The position numbers and the translations under genes are program-made. The notes beneath the pieces are model-generated. The model was not told where the DNA came from and made no database searches. It worked only from the letters and a program-made list of their open reading frames with translations. From Mesonia maritima (GTDB taxonomy: Bacteria > Bacteroidota > Bacteroidia > Flavobacteriales > Flavobacteriaceae): a DNA stretch of 64,000 bases. Below are positions 45,187 through 53,877 of this stretch, piece by piece; the first letter of the stretch is position 1; every line of letters starts with the position of its first letter. The stretch spans positions 186,001 through 250,000 of the forward strand of contig NZ_JBHLUA010000012.1 of the NCBI RefSeq assembly GCF_042433895.1, given 5' to 3'.

Positions 45187-46350
45187 ATGAAAAAAACTCT
45201 ACTCTTCTGTTTAATAGCAATAAGCTATTTTTCATCTTCTAGTCAAACTATAGAAATCGACGATTATACTTGGTATGTACATTCTTATGAACTTAATGGA
45301 AATACTACCGATAAACCATTTTCTCCAGAAATGACTATTCAATTAGATTTTGACCTCAGCAATAATATTTTAATGAGTGATTTATGTTGTGGCGGGAATT
45401 TTCAACTCGATATAAATGTTGATGCAAATAATTCTAATTTTCAAGGTTCAAATTTTACCAATACTGCTACAAATTGCACTGAAACTGGGAATACTAGTTT
45501 TGTAGATTTAGTCCAGGATTTTTTTGAAAATTCAGAAAATGAAACGATTAATTACAATATAAATACACAAAATATTTTTCCTGGCATTTTAGAATTGAAT
45601 AATACAAGTGGAGAAACTATTATTTTACATAATTCTCCTCACGAAAATTCAGGTTCTTTTGGAGAATTATTTAATGATAACGGTTATTGGGGTAAGATGA
45701 CAGATTTCTGGTATTTAGCAAGTATGAATATAGATAACAATTATTACAGTCCTACCGATATTAGTAATGCTTTTGGAAATAATGCAAAAGCATCTTTTTC
45801 TTATCGTGGAGAACTTTCTTTTTTTGCTTGCAATACACTTACTGCTGATTTTACAAGCTTACAAAATATCAATAATAATTTCTTTATTAATTGCAATAAT
45901 TTAGCCTACGGAACGGATCAATGTTCTACCGCAAATGCAACTACTTTAGAAAATCTTTATTTTGGTTTTTTAATAGAACAAGCACAAAATAAAAAAATAA
46001 TGTCTTTACAATATACACTCGATGTGGAGAATCCACAAACATTTGGAATTTATGATACTTCCTCTGAAAACTATTTATTCTTCTCTTCCGATCCGCTATT
46101 ATCAACAGATGGCTTTAGTTATAAAAGAGATATAAATATTTACCCCAACCCAGCAAAAGAAACCGTTTTTATTGAAAATAATCATCAACAAATTAATCAA
46201 CTTCAGGTTATAGATATTTCTGGAAAGCAACTAAAAACATTCAAAAGTGTAAAGAATCAAGTTGATGTTTCTGAATTGCCAAGCGGCGTGTATTTTTTTA
46301 AAATTTATTCCGAAGGAAATATAACAATCAAAAAAGTGATTAAAGAGTAA
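45187..46350 (+). CDS. Secreted protein with T9SS type A sorting domain
   Basis: Starting at 45187 (MKKTLLFCLIAISYF) gives 387 residues with a signal peptide. The middle is Asn/Thr-rich, with seven cysteines and no family I recognise. The last 75 residues are a T9SS type A sorting domain: INIYPNPAKETVFIE, VIDISGKQLKTF and SGVYFFKIYSEG followed by a basic tail. It should be exported through the type IX system and shown on or released from the surface. A near-consensus -7 (TATCTTTA) lies at 45146-45153. An upstream ATG 18 bases earlier is possible. Confidence 0.88.
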   Translation: MKKTLLFCLIAISYFSSSSQTIEIDDYTWYVHSYELNGNTTDKPFSPEMTIQLDFDLSNNILMSDLCCGGNFQLDINVDANNSNFQGSNFTNTATNCTETGNTSFVDLVQDFFENSENETINYNINTQNIFPGILELNNTSGETIILHNSPHENSGSFGELFNDNGYWGKMTDFWYLASMNIDNNYYSPTDISNAFGNNAKASFSYRGELSFFACNTLTADFTSLQNINNNFFINCNNLAYGTDQCSTANATTLENLYFGFLIEQAQNKKIMSLQYTLDVENPQTFGIYDTSSENYLFFSSDPLLSTDGFSYKRDINIYPNPAKETVFIENNHQQINQLQVIDISGKQLKTFKSVKNQVDVSELPSGVYFFKIYSEGNITIKKVIKE

Positions 46351-46381
46351 ATTTGAAACCGAAATTTAAAACATCTTTCTA

Positions 46382-46389
46382 TATCTTTG
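46382..46389 (+). promoter_or_regulatory. -7 element of the TerB-like gene
   Basis: TATCTTTG is an exact consensus match, ending 20 bases before the ATG at 46410. Confidence 0.55.
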
Positions 46390-46409
46390 TATGATAAAAA
46401 AATAGAATT

Positions 46410-46835
46410 ATGTCATTTTCAGATTTATTTGATTCGGGAACACACCGAAGAAACTTAGGGCATTTTGCCTCTATTGTTAATCTAGCCGCTGTGGATGGGG
46501 AGATTAATCCGGAAGAAGAAAAAGTATTACGCAGATTGGCTATTAAATTGGACATCGACGATAGTGAATATAAACAAACGATGAAAACTCCGGAAAAATT
46601 TCCGGTGAATCCACCAAATACTATCGAACGCCGTTTAGAACGTTTATACGACGCGTTAACAATTATTTTTGCAGATCATGACATGGATGCCCAAGAAGAA
46701 TTTTTATTGAAACGTTATGCAGTTGCGCTAGGTTTTTCTTCAGAAGATTCTGAAACGATTATTAAACGTTCTATAAAAATTTTAGGTCGCCAATTAAGTT
46801 TCGACGATTACCTTTACTTATTGGAAAGAAAATAA
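46410..46835 (+). CDS. TerB-like tellurite-resistance/stress domain protein
   Basis: The 141-residue protein is all-helical and soluble, with the TerB pattern NLAAVDGEINPEEEKVLRRLA (first acidic turn) and a second repeat DALTIIFADHDMDAQEEFLLK. TerB domains bind divalent ions at such acidic turns and occur in stress and membrane-linked systems. It is a lone gene here; no other ter genes are near. Role unknown. Confidence 0.85.
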   Translation: MSFSDLFDSGTHRRNLGHFASIVNLAAVDGEINPEEEKVLRRLAIKLDIDDSEYKQTMKTPEKFPVNPPNTIERRLERLYDALTIIFADHDMDAQEEFLLKRYAVALGFSSEDSETIIKRSIKILGRQLSFDDYLYLLERK

Positions 46836-46970
46836 ATTAATAATTCCAAGATATTTAAAATCTCGATTATCCAATCAAAAATCTTAAGGTAAGTCCAAGA
46901 GATACAGACTGGAAAAACATTTAACTATTTAGAGGCAAACCTCGGGATATTATACTCTTTGGCAGCGCCA

Positions 46971-47000
46971 AAAAAACGCTCTCTATTCGGGAGCGTTTTT
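46971..47000. terminator. Intrinsic terminator of fbp
   Basis: AAAAACGCTCTC and GGGAGCGTTTTT pair with a wobble around a short loop, and T runs are present on both strands. The fbp stop codon (46983-46985) lies inside the stem. Confidence 0.85.
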
Positions 47001-47993
47001 CATAAATTCTTCAGCCTTTTCTACCATTTTTTTACTTCCGCAGAAAAAAGGAATACGCTGGTGTAACTCGGTTGGCTTTATATCCATAATTCGTTGAAAA
47101 CCATCGCTTGCCTTTCCGCCGGCTTGTTCAGCAATAAACGCCATTGGATTACATTCATATAAAAGTCGAAGTTTTCCGTTAGAAGATTTAGAACTTTTCG
47201 GGTAAATGTAAATTCCACCTTTAATCATATTTCGGTGAATGTCAGAAACAAGCGAACCAATATATCGTGAAGTATAGGGTCTATCTTCTTCTTCAGCTTG
47301 GCAATATTTTATATAATCTTTTACACCCTGCGGAAAATGATTATAATTTCCTTCATTAATCGAATAAATTCTACCCGAATCAGGAAATTGCATATTTGGA
47401 TGCGATAAATAGTAGGTTCCAATCGCAGGATTTAATGTGAAACCATTTACACCGTGACCGGTTGTGTAAACCAACATTGTTGAAGTTCCATAAACCACGT
47501 AACCCGCGGCAACTTGTTGGTTTCCGGGTTGTAAAAAATCTTCTTCGGTTACAGGAGTTCCTAACGGCGTAACTCTTCTATATACTGAAAAAATTGTCCC
47601 GACGGAAACATTTACATCAATGTTTGAACTTCCGTCAAGCGGATCCATTAACACCACATATTTATTTTGATGATCTTTATTTTGACCTTGAATGGTAATA
47701 AATTCATCGTTTTCTTCGGAAGCAATTCCACAGACAATTTCTCTATTTGTAAGGGTTTGAATAAATTTTTCATTGGCATAAACATCAAGCTTTTGTTGCT
47801 CCTCTCCTTGAATATTAGTTTCTCCTGCAGCACCTATAATATCTACCAATCCCGCTTTATTCACTTCGTGATTTACTACTTTCGCTGCTAAACGAATAGA
47901 ATTAATTAATCGGGAAAGTTCACCTGAAGAATAAGGAAATGCAGATTGATTTTCGATGATAAACTCACCGAGTGTTTGATTTTTTCTTGCCAT
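46983..47993 (-). CDS. fbp: Fructose-1,6-bisphosphatase class 1
   Basis: The 336-residue protein has the class 1 metal/substrate motif MDPLDGSSNIDVN (about residues 115-127), EENDEF for metal binding, YIGSLVSDIHRN and RLLYECNPMAFIAEQAGG. It removes the 1-phosphate from fructose-1,6-bisphosphate in gluconeogenesis. It has its own divergent promoter at 48014-48021 and ends in a terminator. The neighbouring plus-strand unit is unrelated. Confidence 0.97.
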   Translation of the reverse strand: MARKNQTLGEFIIENQSAFPYSSGELSRLINSIRLAAKVVNHEVNKAGLVDIIGAAGETNIQGEEQQKLDVYANEKFIQTLTNREIVCGIASEENDEFITIQGQNKDHQNKYVVLMDPLDGSSNIDVNVSVGTIFSVYRRVTPLGTPVTEEDFLQPGNQQVAAGYVVYGTSTMLVYTTGHGVNGFTLNPAIGTYYLSHPNMQFPDSGRIYSINEGNYNHFPQGVKDYIKYCQAEEEDRPYTSRYIGSLVSDIHRNMIKGGIYIYPKSSKSSNGKLRLLYECNPMAFIAEQAGGKASDGFQRIMDIKPTELHQRIPFFCGSKKMVEKAEEFMKNAPE

Positions 47994-48013
47994 AATGAAA
48001 GTATATTTCCCGA

Positions 48014-48021
48014 CAAAAATA
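48014..48021 (-). promoter_or_regulatory. -7 element of fbp
   Basis: On the minus strand TATTTTTG matches the consensus, 20 bases before the fbp ATG. Confidence 0.6.
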
Positions 48022-48043
48022 GAAAAAAAGCGCTTGATATGCT

Positions 48044-48051
48044 TATTTTTG
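48044..48051 (+). promoter_or_regulatory. -7 element of the GNAT / second aspartate kinase operon
   Basis: TATTTTTG matches the consensus and ends 19 bases before the GNAT ATG. It is 22 bases from the fbp -7 element on the other strand, so the two promoters share upstream DNA. Confidence 0.6.
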
Positions 48052-48070
48052 ACACTAAACTACCCAAAGT

Positions 48071-48553
48071 ATGGATTTTAAAATACGTAAAACAACGCGC
48101 GAAGATGTCTCTTCCATTTTAAAACTAATTCAGGAATTGGCCGATTTTGAAAAGGAACCTGAAGCTGTAGAAATTTCAGAAGAAGATTTATTGCAAGATG
48201 GTTTTCAGGAAAATCCGCTTTTTACCTGTTTTGTAGCTGAAATAAACCAAACTGTTGTAGGAATGGCGTTATGCTATTTTCGCTATTCTACGTGGAAAGG
48301 AAAAACCGTTCATTTAGAAGATTTAATTGTTCAGCAAAACTTTAGAGGAAAGGGAATTGGAAAAGCTTTATATAAAAAAACGCTACAATTTGCGGTAGAA
48401 AATAATGTAAAACGCGTAGAATGGGTTGTTTTAAATTGGAATAAAAACGCTGTAGATTTTTATAAAAATTCTGGTGCAAGCGTTTTTAAAGAATGGAATA
48501 CCGTTCAGTTTGAAGAAAAAGCATTTAAAAATTACTTAAACAGAAAAGCATGA
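48071..48553 (+). CDS. GNAT-family N-acetyltransferase
   Basis: The 160-residue protein has the GNAT acetyl-CoA loop QNFRGKGIGKAL (about 95-106), preceded by HLEDLIVQ and followed by WVVLNWNKNAVDFYKNSGA. This is the arrangement of diamine/polyamine acetyltransferase-like members (SSAT group), but substrate assignment is only a guess. Its stop codon overlaps the start of the second aspartate kinase (ATGA), so the two are translationally coupled. Confidence 0.9.
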   Translation: MDFKIRKTTREDVSSILKLIQELADFEKEPEAVEISEEDLLQDGFQENPLFTCFVAEINQTVVGMALCYFRYSTWKGKTVHLEDLIVQQNFRGKGIGKALYKKTLQFAVENNVKRVEWVVLNWNKNAVDFYKNSGASVFKEWNTVQFEEKAFKNYLNRKA

Positions 48554-49803
48554 AAATTTTTAAATTCGGAGGAGCTTCTGTAAAAAATGCTGAAGGCGTT
48601 AAAAATGTTTTACAGGTTTTAAACCAAACCGAACCAAGTCAAAAACTGGTGGTTATTTCGGCAATGGGAAAAACCACAAACGCGTTAGAAAAAGTGATTC
48701 AACATTATTTTGAACAAAAAGCAGCACTTTCTAAAAGTATTGAAGCGGTAAAACATTTTCACGAAGAAATAATAGAAGATTTATTTACGGAAAACAAAGA
48801 AACAGTTTTTAGAAAAATCAATTATTTTTTTGAAGAATTAGAGAGCTTTTTAAACCGAAATAAATCTCCAAATTACGACTATGTTTATGACCAAGTAATT
48901 TGTTTTGGCGAATTAATAAGCACCACAATTGTAAGTGAATATTTAACTGAAAAGAACTTAAAAAATACGTGGATAGATGCGCGAACGCTCATAAAAACCG
49001 ACGCAACCTATCGCGATGCAAAAGTAAATTGGGAGCAAACGGAAAGTAATATTTCTTCAAAAATAAATCCTGAAAAATTAATTATTACGCAAGGTTTTAT
49101 CGGTTCAGATCATCATAATTTCACCACTTCGCTTGGAAGAGAAGGAAGCGATTATTCCGCAGGAATTTTCGCCTATTGTTTAAATGCAGAAGATGTTACG
49201 ATTTGGAAAGATGTAGAAGGCGTTTTAAATGCCGATCCTCGGGAATTTAAAGAAACTACACTTTTACAAGAAATCTCGTATCAAGAAGCAATCGAATTGG
49301 CGTTTTATGGTGCTTCGGTTATTCATCCAAAAACCTTACAACCCTTACAGAAAAAGAGAATTCCATTATTTGTAAAATCCTTTTTTAATCCTTCAGAAAA
49401 AGGAACAATTGTAGGAATTGGTTCTAAAATCACGCCGCATATTCCTTGTTTTATTGTGAAGAAGAACTTGGTTTTATTATCACTTTCAGCTTTAGATTTT
49501 TCATTTTTTGTGGAAGAAAACATCAGCGAGATTTTCGCGCTTTTTCATAAATATCAAATAAAAGTCGACTTAATCCAGAATTCCGCAATCAGTTTTTCGG
49601 TTTGTGTAGATAATAAATTTAACAATATCGATAAATTAATCGCGCATCTTCAAGCAAAATTTAGGGTAAGTTTCAATAAAAATGTATCGCTTTACACCAT
49701 TCGCCACTTTACACAAGAAGCTATAAACCAGTTAGAAAAAGACAAAACCGTACTTTTAAAACAACTTACACGAGAAACCGTACAATTGGTTACAAAAGAC
49801 TAG
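48550..49803 (+). CDS. Aspartate kinase (second paralogue)
   Basis: The 417-residue protein opens with MKIFKFGGASVKNAEGV and has GREGSDYSAG (about residues 197-206), IWKDVEGVLNADPR, and FYGASVIHPKTLQPL, so the kinase core looks intact. The C-terminal part (about 285-417) is an ACT pair, more divergent than in the paralogue at 6405-7721. The gene overlaps the upstream GNAT gene by 4 bases. Two monofunctional aspartokinases with different neighbours suggest separate control of the pathway. Confidence 0.92.
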   Translation: MKIFKFGGASVKNAEGVKNVLQVLNQTEPSQKLVVISAMGKTTNALEKVIQHYFEQKAALSKSIEAVKHFHEEIIEDLFTENKETVFRKINYFFEELESFLNRNKSPNYDYVYDQVICFGELISTTIVSEYLTEKNLKNTWIDARTLIKTDATYRDAKVNWEQTESNISSKINPEKLIITQGFIGSDHHNFTTSLGREGSDYSAGIFAYCLNAEDVTIWKDVEGVLNADPREFKETTLLQEISYQEAIELAFYGASVIHPKTLQPLQKKRIPLFVKSFFNPSEKGTIVGIGSKITPHIPCFIVKKNLVLLSLSALDFSFFVEENISEIFALFHKYQIKVDLIQNSAISFSVCVDNKFNNIDKLIAHLQAKFRVSFNKNVSLYTIRHFTQEAINQLEKDKTVLLKQLTRETVQLVTKD

Positions 49804-49826
49804 CCCTTCTGCAAGCAAGTTTTTAC

Positions 49827-49834
49827 TATATTTG
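49827..49834 (+). promoter_or_regulatory. -7 element of the olsF-like gene
   Basis: TATATTTG is an exact consensus match ending 12 bases before the ATG at 49847; the leader should be about 9 bases. Confidence 0.55.
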
Positions 49835-49846
49835 TATAAAAAGTAG

Positions 49847-51661
49847 ATGGGATTTGTAACGGCTCGAGAAGTAGCAAAAGGTTTAAATTTAGAAAAATTC
49901 GGTTTTCTAGGAACCGCTTTTGGTGCTGCCTTAATGCAAATCACAAAATTGAGTCACTTCAATAAAGTTTACGACGACCGCAAACATTTAGACGGACCTG
50001 AATTTTTAGATTCAATTCTAGATTATTTAGAAGTAAACTACGAAATTCCTGAAAAAGATTTAAAGCGAATCCCTAAAAACGGGGCGTTTATTACCATTTC
50101 TAATCATCCGCTTGGCGCAATTGACGGAATGTTACTGATGAAAATTTTAATTGAAAAGCGTCCCGATTTTAAAGTAATCGCTAATTTTTTATTGCATCGT
50201 CTCGACCCTTTGCAGCCTTACATTATGCCGGTAAATCCTTTTGAAAATCACAAGGAAGCAAAATCGAGCGTGTTGGGAATTAAAAGTGCCATTGCGCATT
50301 TAAAAGAAGAACATCCGCTAGGAATTTTTCCCGCAGGTGAAGTTTCTACGCATAAAGAAGAAAAAACGATTGTCGATAGACCGTGGCTGCCTGAAGCGAT
50401 GAAATTAATTCAGAAATCTAAAGTTCCGGTTATTCCTATTTATTTCCACGGAAAAAATAGCGCTTCGTTTTATAAACTTTCGCAATTAAATGAAACACTG
50501 CGAACAGCAAAATTACCAAGCGAAATGCTTTCGCAAAAGAACAGGAAAATTAAAGTTAGAATAGGAAATCCTATTTCGGTTGAAGATCAGGAAGAATATT
50601 CAGATTTAGAAGAGTTCACTTTCTTTCTTCGGAAAAAAACCTATATGCTTTCCAGCGGATTCGATAAAAAAAGTTTACTAAATAACCTTAATATTCCTAC
50701 GCAGATTAAAATTCCGCGGAGCCCTAAAAAAATTGTGGGCGAAACTGCTGAGCATTTAATGCAAGAAGAAGTAGATTTTTGCCGCGAAAACGATAAGCGT
50801 TTATTAATTAGTAAAAATTACGAAGTTTTTCTTGCCGAACGAGAGTTCATTCCCAATATTATGAATGAAATAGGTAGACTTCGCGAAATAACTTTTCGTG
50901 CAATTGGCGAAGGAACCAATAATGCAACAGATCTTGATGAATTTGATGATTATTATCATCATATGTTTTTATACGATAACGAAGCGCATAAAATTGTGGG
51001 CGCTTACCGAATGGGTTTTGGTGCTAAAATTTTTCCGCAATACGGAATCGATGGTTTTTACCTTCAGCAATTATTTAGGTTTGAACCTGAACTCCATAAA
51101 CTTATGAGCGAATCCATAGAAATGGGTCGTGCATTTATTGTAAAAGAATATCAGCAAAAACCGATGCCATTATTTTTGCTTTGGAAAGGAATTGTGCATT
51201 GTACGTTGCGTTTTCCTGAACATAAATATTTAATTGGCGGTGTGAGTATTAGCAATAAATTTTCTTCATTTTCAAAATCGATGATGATCGAGTTTATGAA
51301 ATCGCATTACTACGATCCTTATGTTGCGCAATACGTTCGACCTAAAAAAGAATACAAAGTTAAATTGAAAGATGTCGATAAAGATTTTGTGTTCGATGAA
51401 AGTAAAGCCGATTTAAATAGGTTCGATAAATTAATCGATGAGTTAGAACCCGATAGTTTACGAATGCCTGTTTTACTGAAAAAATACATTAAGCAAAATG
51501 CAAAAGTAGTGGCTTTTAATGTAGATCCGCTTTTTAATAATTCGGTTGACGGATTAATGTATATTAGAATTGCAGATTTACCCGAATCTACCGTAAAACC
51601 CGTCATGGAAGAGTTTCAAGAAGAATTGGAACGAAAAATGGAAAATAACGAAAATGATTAA
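49847..51661 (+). CDS. olsF: Bifunctional acyltransferase, OlsF type (aminolipid synthesis)
   Basis: The 604-residue protein joins two acyltransferases. Residues about 60-290 are PlsC/OlsA-like: SNHPLGAIDG (His87 and Asp93, one residue wider than the usual HX4D) and FPAGEVSTH. Residues about 310-600 are OlsB/hemolysin-like GNAT-fold, with EIGRLREITFRAIGEG and IVGAYRMGFG. OlsF enzymes, characterised in Flavobacterium and Serratia, make ornithine or related aminolipids in two acylation steps. Here it is a single gene with its own promoter. The amino acid used (ornithine or glycine) cannot be read from sequence. Confidence 0.88.
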   Translation: MGFVTAREVAKGLNLEKFGFLGTAFGAALMQITKLSHFNKVYDDRKHLDGPEFLDSILDYLEVNYEIPEKDLKRIPKNGAFITISNHPLGAIDGMLLMKILIEKRPDFKVIANFLLHRLDPLQPYIMPVNPFENHKEAKSSVLGIKSAIAHLKEEHPLGIFPAGEVSTHKEEKTIVDRPWLPEAMKLIQKSKVPVIPIYFHGKNSASFYKLSQLNETLRTAKLPSEMLSQKNRKIKVRIGNPISVEDQEEYSDLEEFTFFLRKKTYMLSSGFDKKSLLNNLNIPTQIKIPRSPKKIVGETAEHLMQEEVDFCRENDKRLLISKNYEVFLAEREFIPNIMNEIGRLREITFRAIGEGTNNATDLDEFDDYYHHMFLYDNEAHKIVGAYRMGFGAKIFPQYGIDGFYLQQLFRFEPELHKLMSESIEMGRAFIVKEYQQKPMPLFLLWKGIVHCTLRFPEHKYLIGGVSISNKFSSFSKSMMIEFMKSHYYDPYVAQYVRPKKEYKVKLKDVDKDFVFDESKADLNRFDKLIDELEPDSLRMPVLLKKYIKQNAKVVAFNVDPLFNNSVDGLMYIRIADLPESTVKPVMEEFQEELERKMENNEND

Positions 51662-51733
51662 GTAATTTTTCCTGATTATAAAAGTTCTTTTGGAAAATTT
51701 CTACTCTTATTTTCAATATAAATTTCTAAGTTT

Positions 51734-51931
51734 TTATTTACTTGAGAAATCAATTTTTCGTTTTAATAAAATAACTATTCCACTAAATACAATAAATAAA
51801 ATAATTTTCCCAACAAGATAGCCGTAACCGTACTCAGTAAGTCTACTTAAATCGGTAAATACTATTTTCAAAATATTGATGAACAATATAATTGCGATAA
51901 ATCCGCAGAAATAAAATAATGCTTTTTTCAT
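51734..51931 (-). CDS. Small membrane protein, unknown
   Basis: The 65-residue protein has two hydrophobic segments (about 4-24 and 38-57) with a short polar loop (TDLSRLTEYGYGY) and a basic tail. No family recognised. It lies on the minus strand after the Bor-like gene, separated by a probable terminator. The existence as a real gene is plausible from length, start and gap-filling, but not proven. Confidence 0.55.
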   Translation of the reverse strand: MKKALFYFCGFIAIILFINILKIVFTDLSRLTEYGYGYLVGKIILFIVFSGIVILLKRKIDFSSK

Positions 51932-51947
51932 AAACTCTAAATTAAAC

Positions 51948-51971
51948 AGGCTGAAGAAATTACTTCAGCCT
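51948..51971 (-). terminator. Probable terminator after the Bor-like gene
   Basis: AGGCTGAAG and CTTCAGCCT form a perfect 9-base stem with a 6-base loop. On the minus strand it is followed by GTTTAATTT, so the T run is imperfect. Confidence 0.6.
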
Positions 51972-51983
51972 ATTTTAATAAAT

Positions 51984-52280
51984 TTATTTTGTAACCGTGG
52001 TTGTAGTTGGAGTGTACATCCCGAAAGTTAAAGAAGAAACTAATCCGTTTACGAAAGTTTGTCTGGTATGAACCGTATAATTTTCTGCTCCTCCGGCCAT
52101 TTCTTTAGAATCTGAAACACCTACAGGTGCTAAGCCATACACTACGTAATGATTCCATTTTGTTACTTCTTTATTTCCTTGAGCTCCTTCTCCAACAGTA
52201 CTTGTGTACGAATAACAGGAGGTTAGCAACAATGCACTTGCAAAAACAACTGCTAGCATTTTAGTGGTTTTTTTAATCAT
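51984..52280 (-). CDS. Bor/Iss-like lipoprotein
   Basis: The 98-residue product has a signal sequence with lipobox Cys22 (LTSCYSY), giving a short outer-membrane lipoprotein. The motif pattern (HYVVYGLAPVG, VHTRQTFVNGLVSSLTFGMYTPTT) resembles the Bor family, which includes lambda Bor and the serum-survival protein Iss. Here it is more likely a housekeeping Bacteroidetes relative than a virulence factor; no phage genes are near. It is divergent from the gene at 52348. Confidence 0.8.
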   Translation of the reverse strand: MIKKTTKMLAVVFASALLLTSCYSYTSTVGEGAQGNKEVTKWNHYVVYGLAPVGVSDSKEMAGGAENYTVHTRQTFVNGLVSSLTFGMYTPTTTTVTK

Positions 52281-52347
52281 ACAATTTGATTTTAAAATTA
52301 TACATAAAAGATTTATCTTCCGAAAATAAGAAATATTTTAAAACAGA

Positions 52348-53400
52348 ATGAAAACCCATAAATTATTTTTAACAGTTTTTTTTGTTTTTTCATCCTTACT
52401 TCTTACTGCGCAACAAAGCCTAAAAGGAAAAATTGTTGATGAGGAATCAAATAAGAATTTGGAAGGTGTTAGCGTTTATATAGATGGTTCTAGTTTAGGA
52501 ACGATCACAAATTCAGACGGAAAATTTTTACTGGAAACCGAACAAAATTTACAAGCGCCTTTAATTATTCGATATTTAGGTTACGAAACAAAAGTATTAC
52601 CCATTTCTTCTGAAGAAACAAAAATCGACTTTGGCACAATTGCTTTAAAATTAAAGCCCGAAAGCATAGAAGGTGTAGTATTAGAAACCGATCCTTGGTC
52701 AAGAGAAAAGAAGTTGGAATATTTCAGAGATTATTTTTTAGGAAAAGATTACCGAGAAAAAGAATGCAAAATTTTAAACGAAGATAAAATTCGATTAAAA
52801 TTCAGACCTTCAAAAAAAGAATTAAAAGCCTGGTGTGATGTACCTCTTAAAATTGAAAATCCTTATTTAGGCTATATCATAGAATATTCCTTAAAAGACT
52901 TTTCAATAAAATTTACTTCAGCAGAGAGAATTCTACAGAGCGGTCAACAACATTACACTCCCAAAGCATTTTTTCATTCAGGTTCAAGTTATTTTAAAGA
53001 ACTTAAAAAGAGAGTGCGTAGAAGATATATAAAAAGAAGAAAGGAAACCTATTATGGTTCAATTATGCATTTTATGCGCTCGTTATCTAAGAAAAATTTG
53101 AAAGAAAACGACTACCGTATTTTTTATGAAAGTTTTGAAAGACCCCGCTATAAATTTTTAAAAGTAGAACAGAAAGAAAATGAATCGGAAATCACTTGGC
53201 TTACAAATCGCTTAACGATTCTGCACAAAGATTTTAATCAATCGTATATTCAATCGACTTATCCTGAAAAAGATAGTTTAAAATTTATCATTGATAATTA
53301 TGGAAATTTTTATCCGGCAACTTTATTCTATTTTGGTGGAGAAATGGGAAAACAGAAAGTTTCCTCGCTTCTTCCATTAAATTATCAACCGCCAGATTAA
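52348..53400 (+). CDS. Carboxypeptidase-like regulatory domain protein, envelope
   Basis: The 350-residue protein has a signal peptide (cleavage near LTAQ), a CarboxypepD_reg-like beta-sandwich (about 24-105; GKIVDEESNKNLEGVSVYIDG), and a C-terminal part of about 240 residues rich in Lys/Arg/Tyr, without a recognised family. Such proteins resemble TonB-receptor N-termini without the barrel and are common in Flavobacteria. Its stop overlaps that of the convergent tadA gene by 4 bases. Confidence 0.82.
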   Translation: MKTHKLFLTVFFVFSSLLLTAQQSLKGKIVDEESNKNLEGVSVYIDGSSLGTITNSDGKFLLETEQNLQAPLIIRYLGYETKVLPISSEETKIDFGTIALKLKPESIEGVVLETDPWSREKKLEYFRDYFLGKDYREKECKILNEDKIRLKFRPSKKELKAWCDVPLKIENPYLGYIIEYSLKDFSIKFTSAERILQSGQQHYTPKAFFHSGSSYFKELKKRVRRRYIKRRKETYYGSIMHFMRSLSKKNLKENDYRIFYESFERPRYKFLKVEQKENESEITWLTNRLTILHKDFNQSYIQSTYPEKDSLKFIIDNYGNFYPATLFYFGGEMGKQKVSSLLPLNYQPPD

Positions 53401-53837
53401 CGTTTTTTCTTAAAAAATTCTTTCAATAACGAAGCAGACTCCGCTTCCAAAATCCCGAATTCTACTGTCGTTTTTGGATGTAATTGTGCACCCATTTTTC
53501 GATATCCGCGATGTTCATCCGGAGCGGCAATTACTAGTCGCGAAAGTTGACTCCAATATAAAGCTCCTGCACACATTTGGCAAGGTTCTAACGTCACATA
53601 CATTGTACAATCACGTAAAAACTTTCCCCCTAAATAATTTGCCGCTGCTGTAATAGTTTGCATTTCGGCATGAGCGGTTACATCGGTAAGCATTTCAGTT
53701 AAATTATGGCCGCGTGCAATAATAGATTGATTGCTCACCACTACCGCTCCTACAGGAATTTCATCACGTTCAAAAGCTAAATTGGCTTCGGCTAAAGCTT
53801 TCTTCATAAAATACGAATCGTCAAAAGCTTCTATCAT
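53397..53837 (-). CDS. tadA: tRNA-specific adenosine deaminase-type nucleoside deaminase
   Basis: The 146-residue cytidine-deaminase-fold protein has the zinc motifs HAEMQTI (His, catalytic Glu) and PCQMCAGAL (two Cys), with the TadA-like start YFMKKALAEANLAFERDEIPVGA. TadA converts A34 to inosine in tRNA-Arg(ACG). A related role as a free-base deaminase (guanine or cytosine) is possible but less likely given length and the TAHAE context. It is divergent from dxs with 40 bases between starts. Confidence 0.88.
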   Translation of the reverse strand: MIEAFDDSYFMKKALAEANLAFERDEIPVGAVVVSNQSIIARGHNLTEMLTDVTAHAEMQTITAAANYLGGKFLRDCTMYVTLEPCQMCAGALYWSQLSRLVIAAPDEHRGYRKMGAQLHPKTTVEFGILEAESASLLKEFFKKKR

Positions 53838-53863
53838 AATGTTTCTAATATCATTTCAAAAGT

Positions 53864-53871
53864 TACCTTTG
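53864..53871 (+). promoter_or_regulatory. -7 element of dxs, nearly at the start codon
   Basis: TACCTTTG is an exact match ending 6 bases before the dxs ATG at 53878. The predicted leader is about 3 bases, so the mRNA may be leaderless. Confidence 0.5.
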
Positions 53872-53877
53872 CAAGGT

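Noticed and set aside
53731..53877. 49-residue N-terminal extension of Dxs
   Set aside because: It lies antisense to the tadA start and across the dxs promoter.
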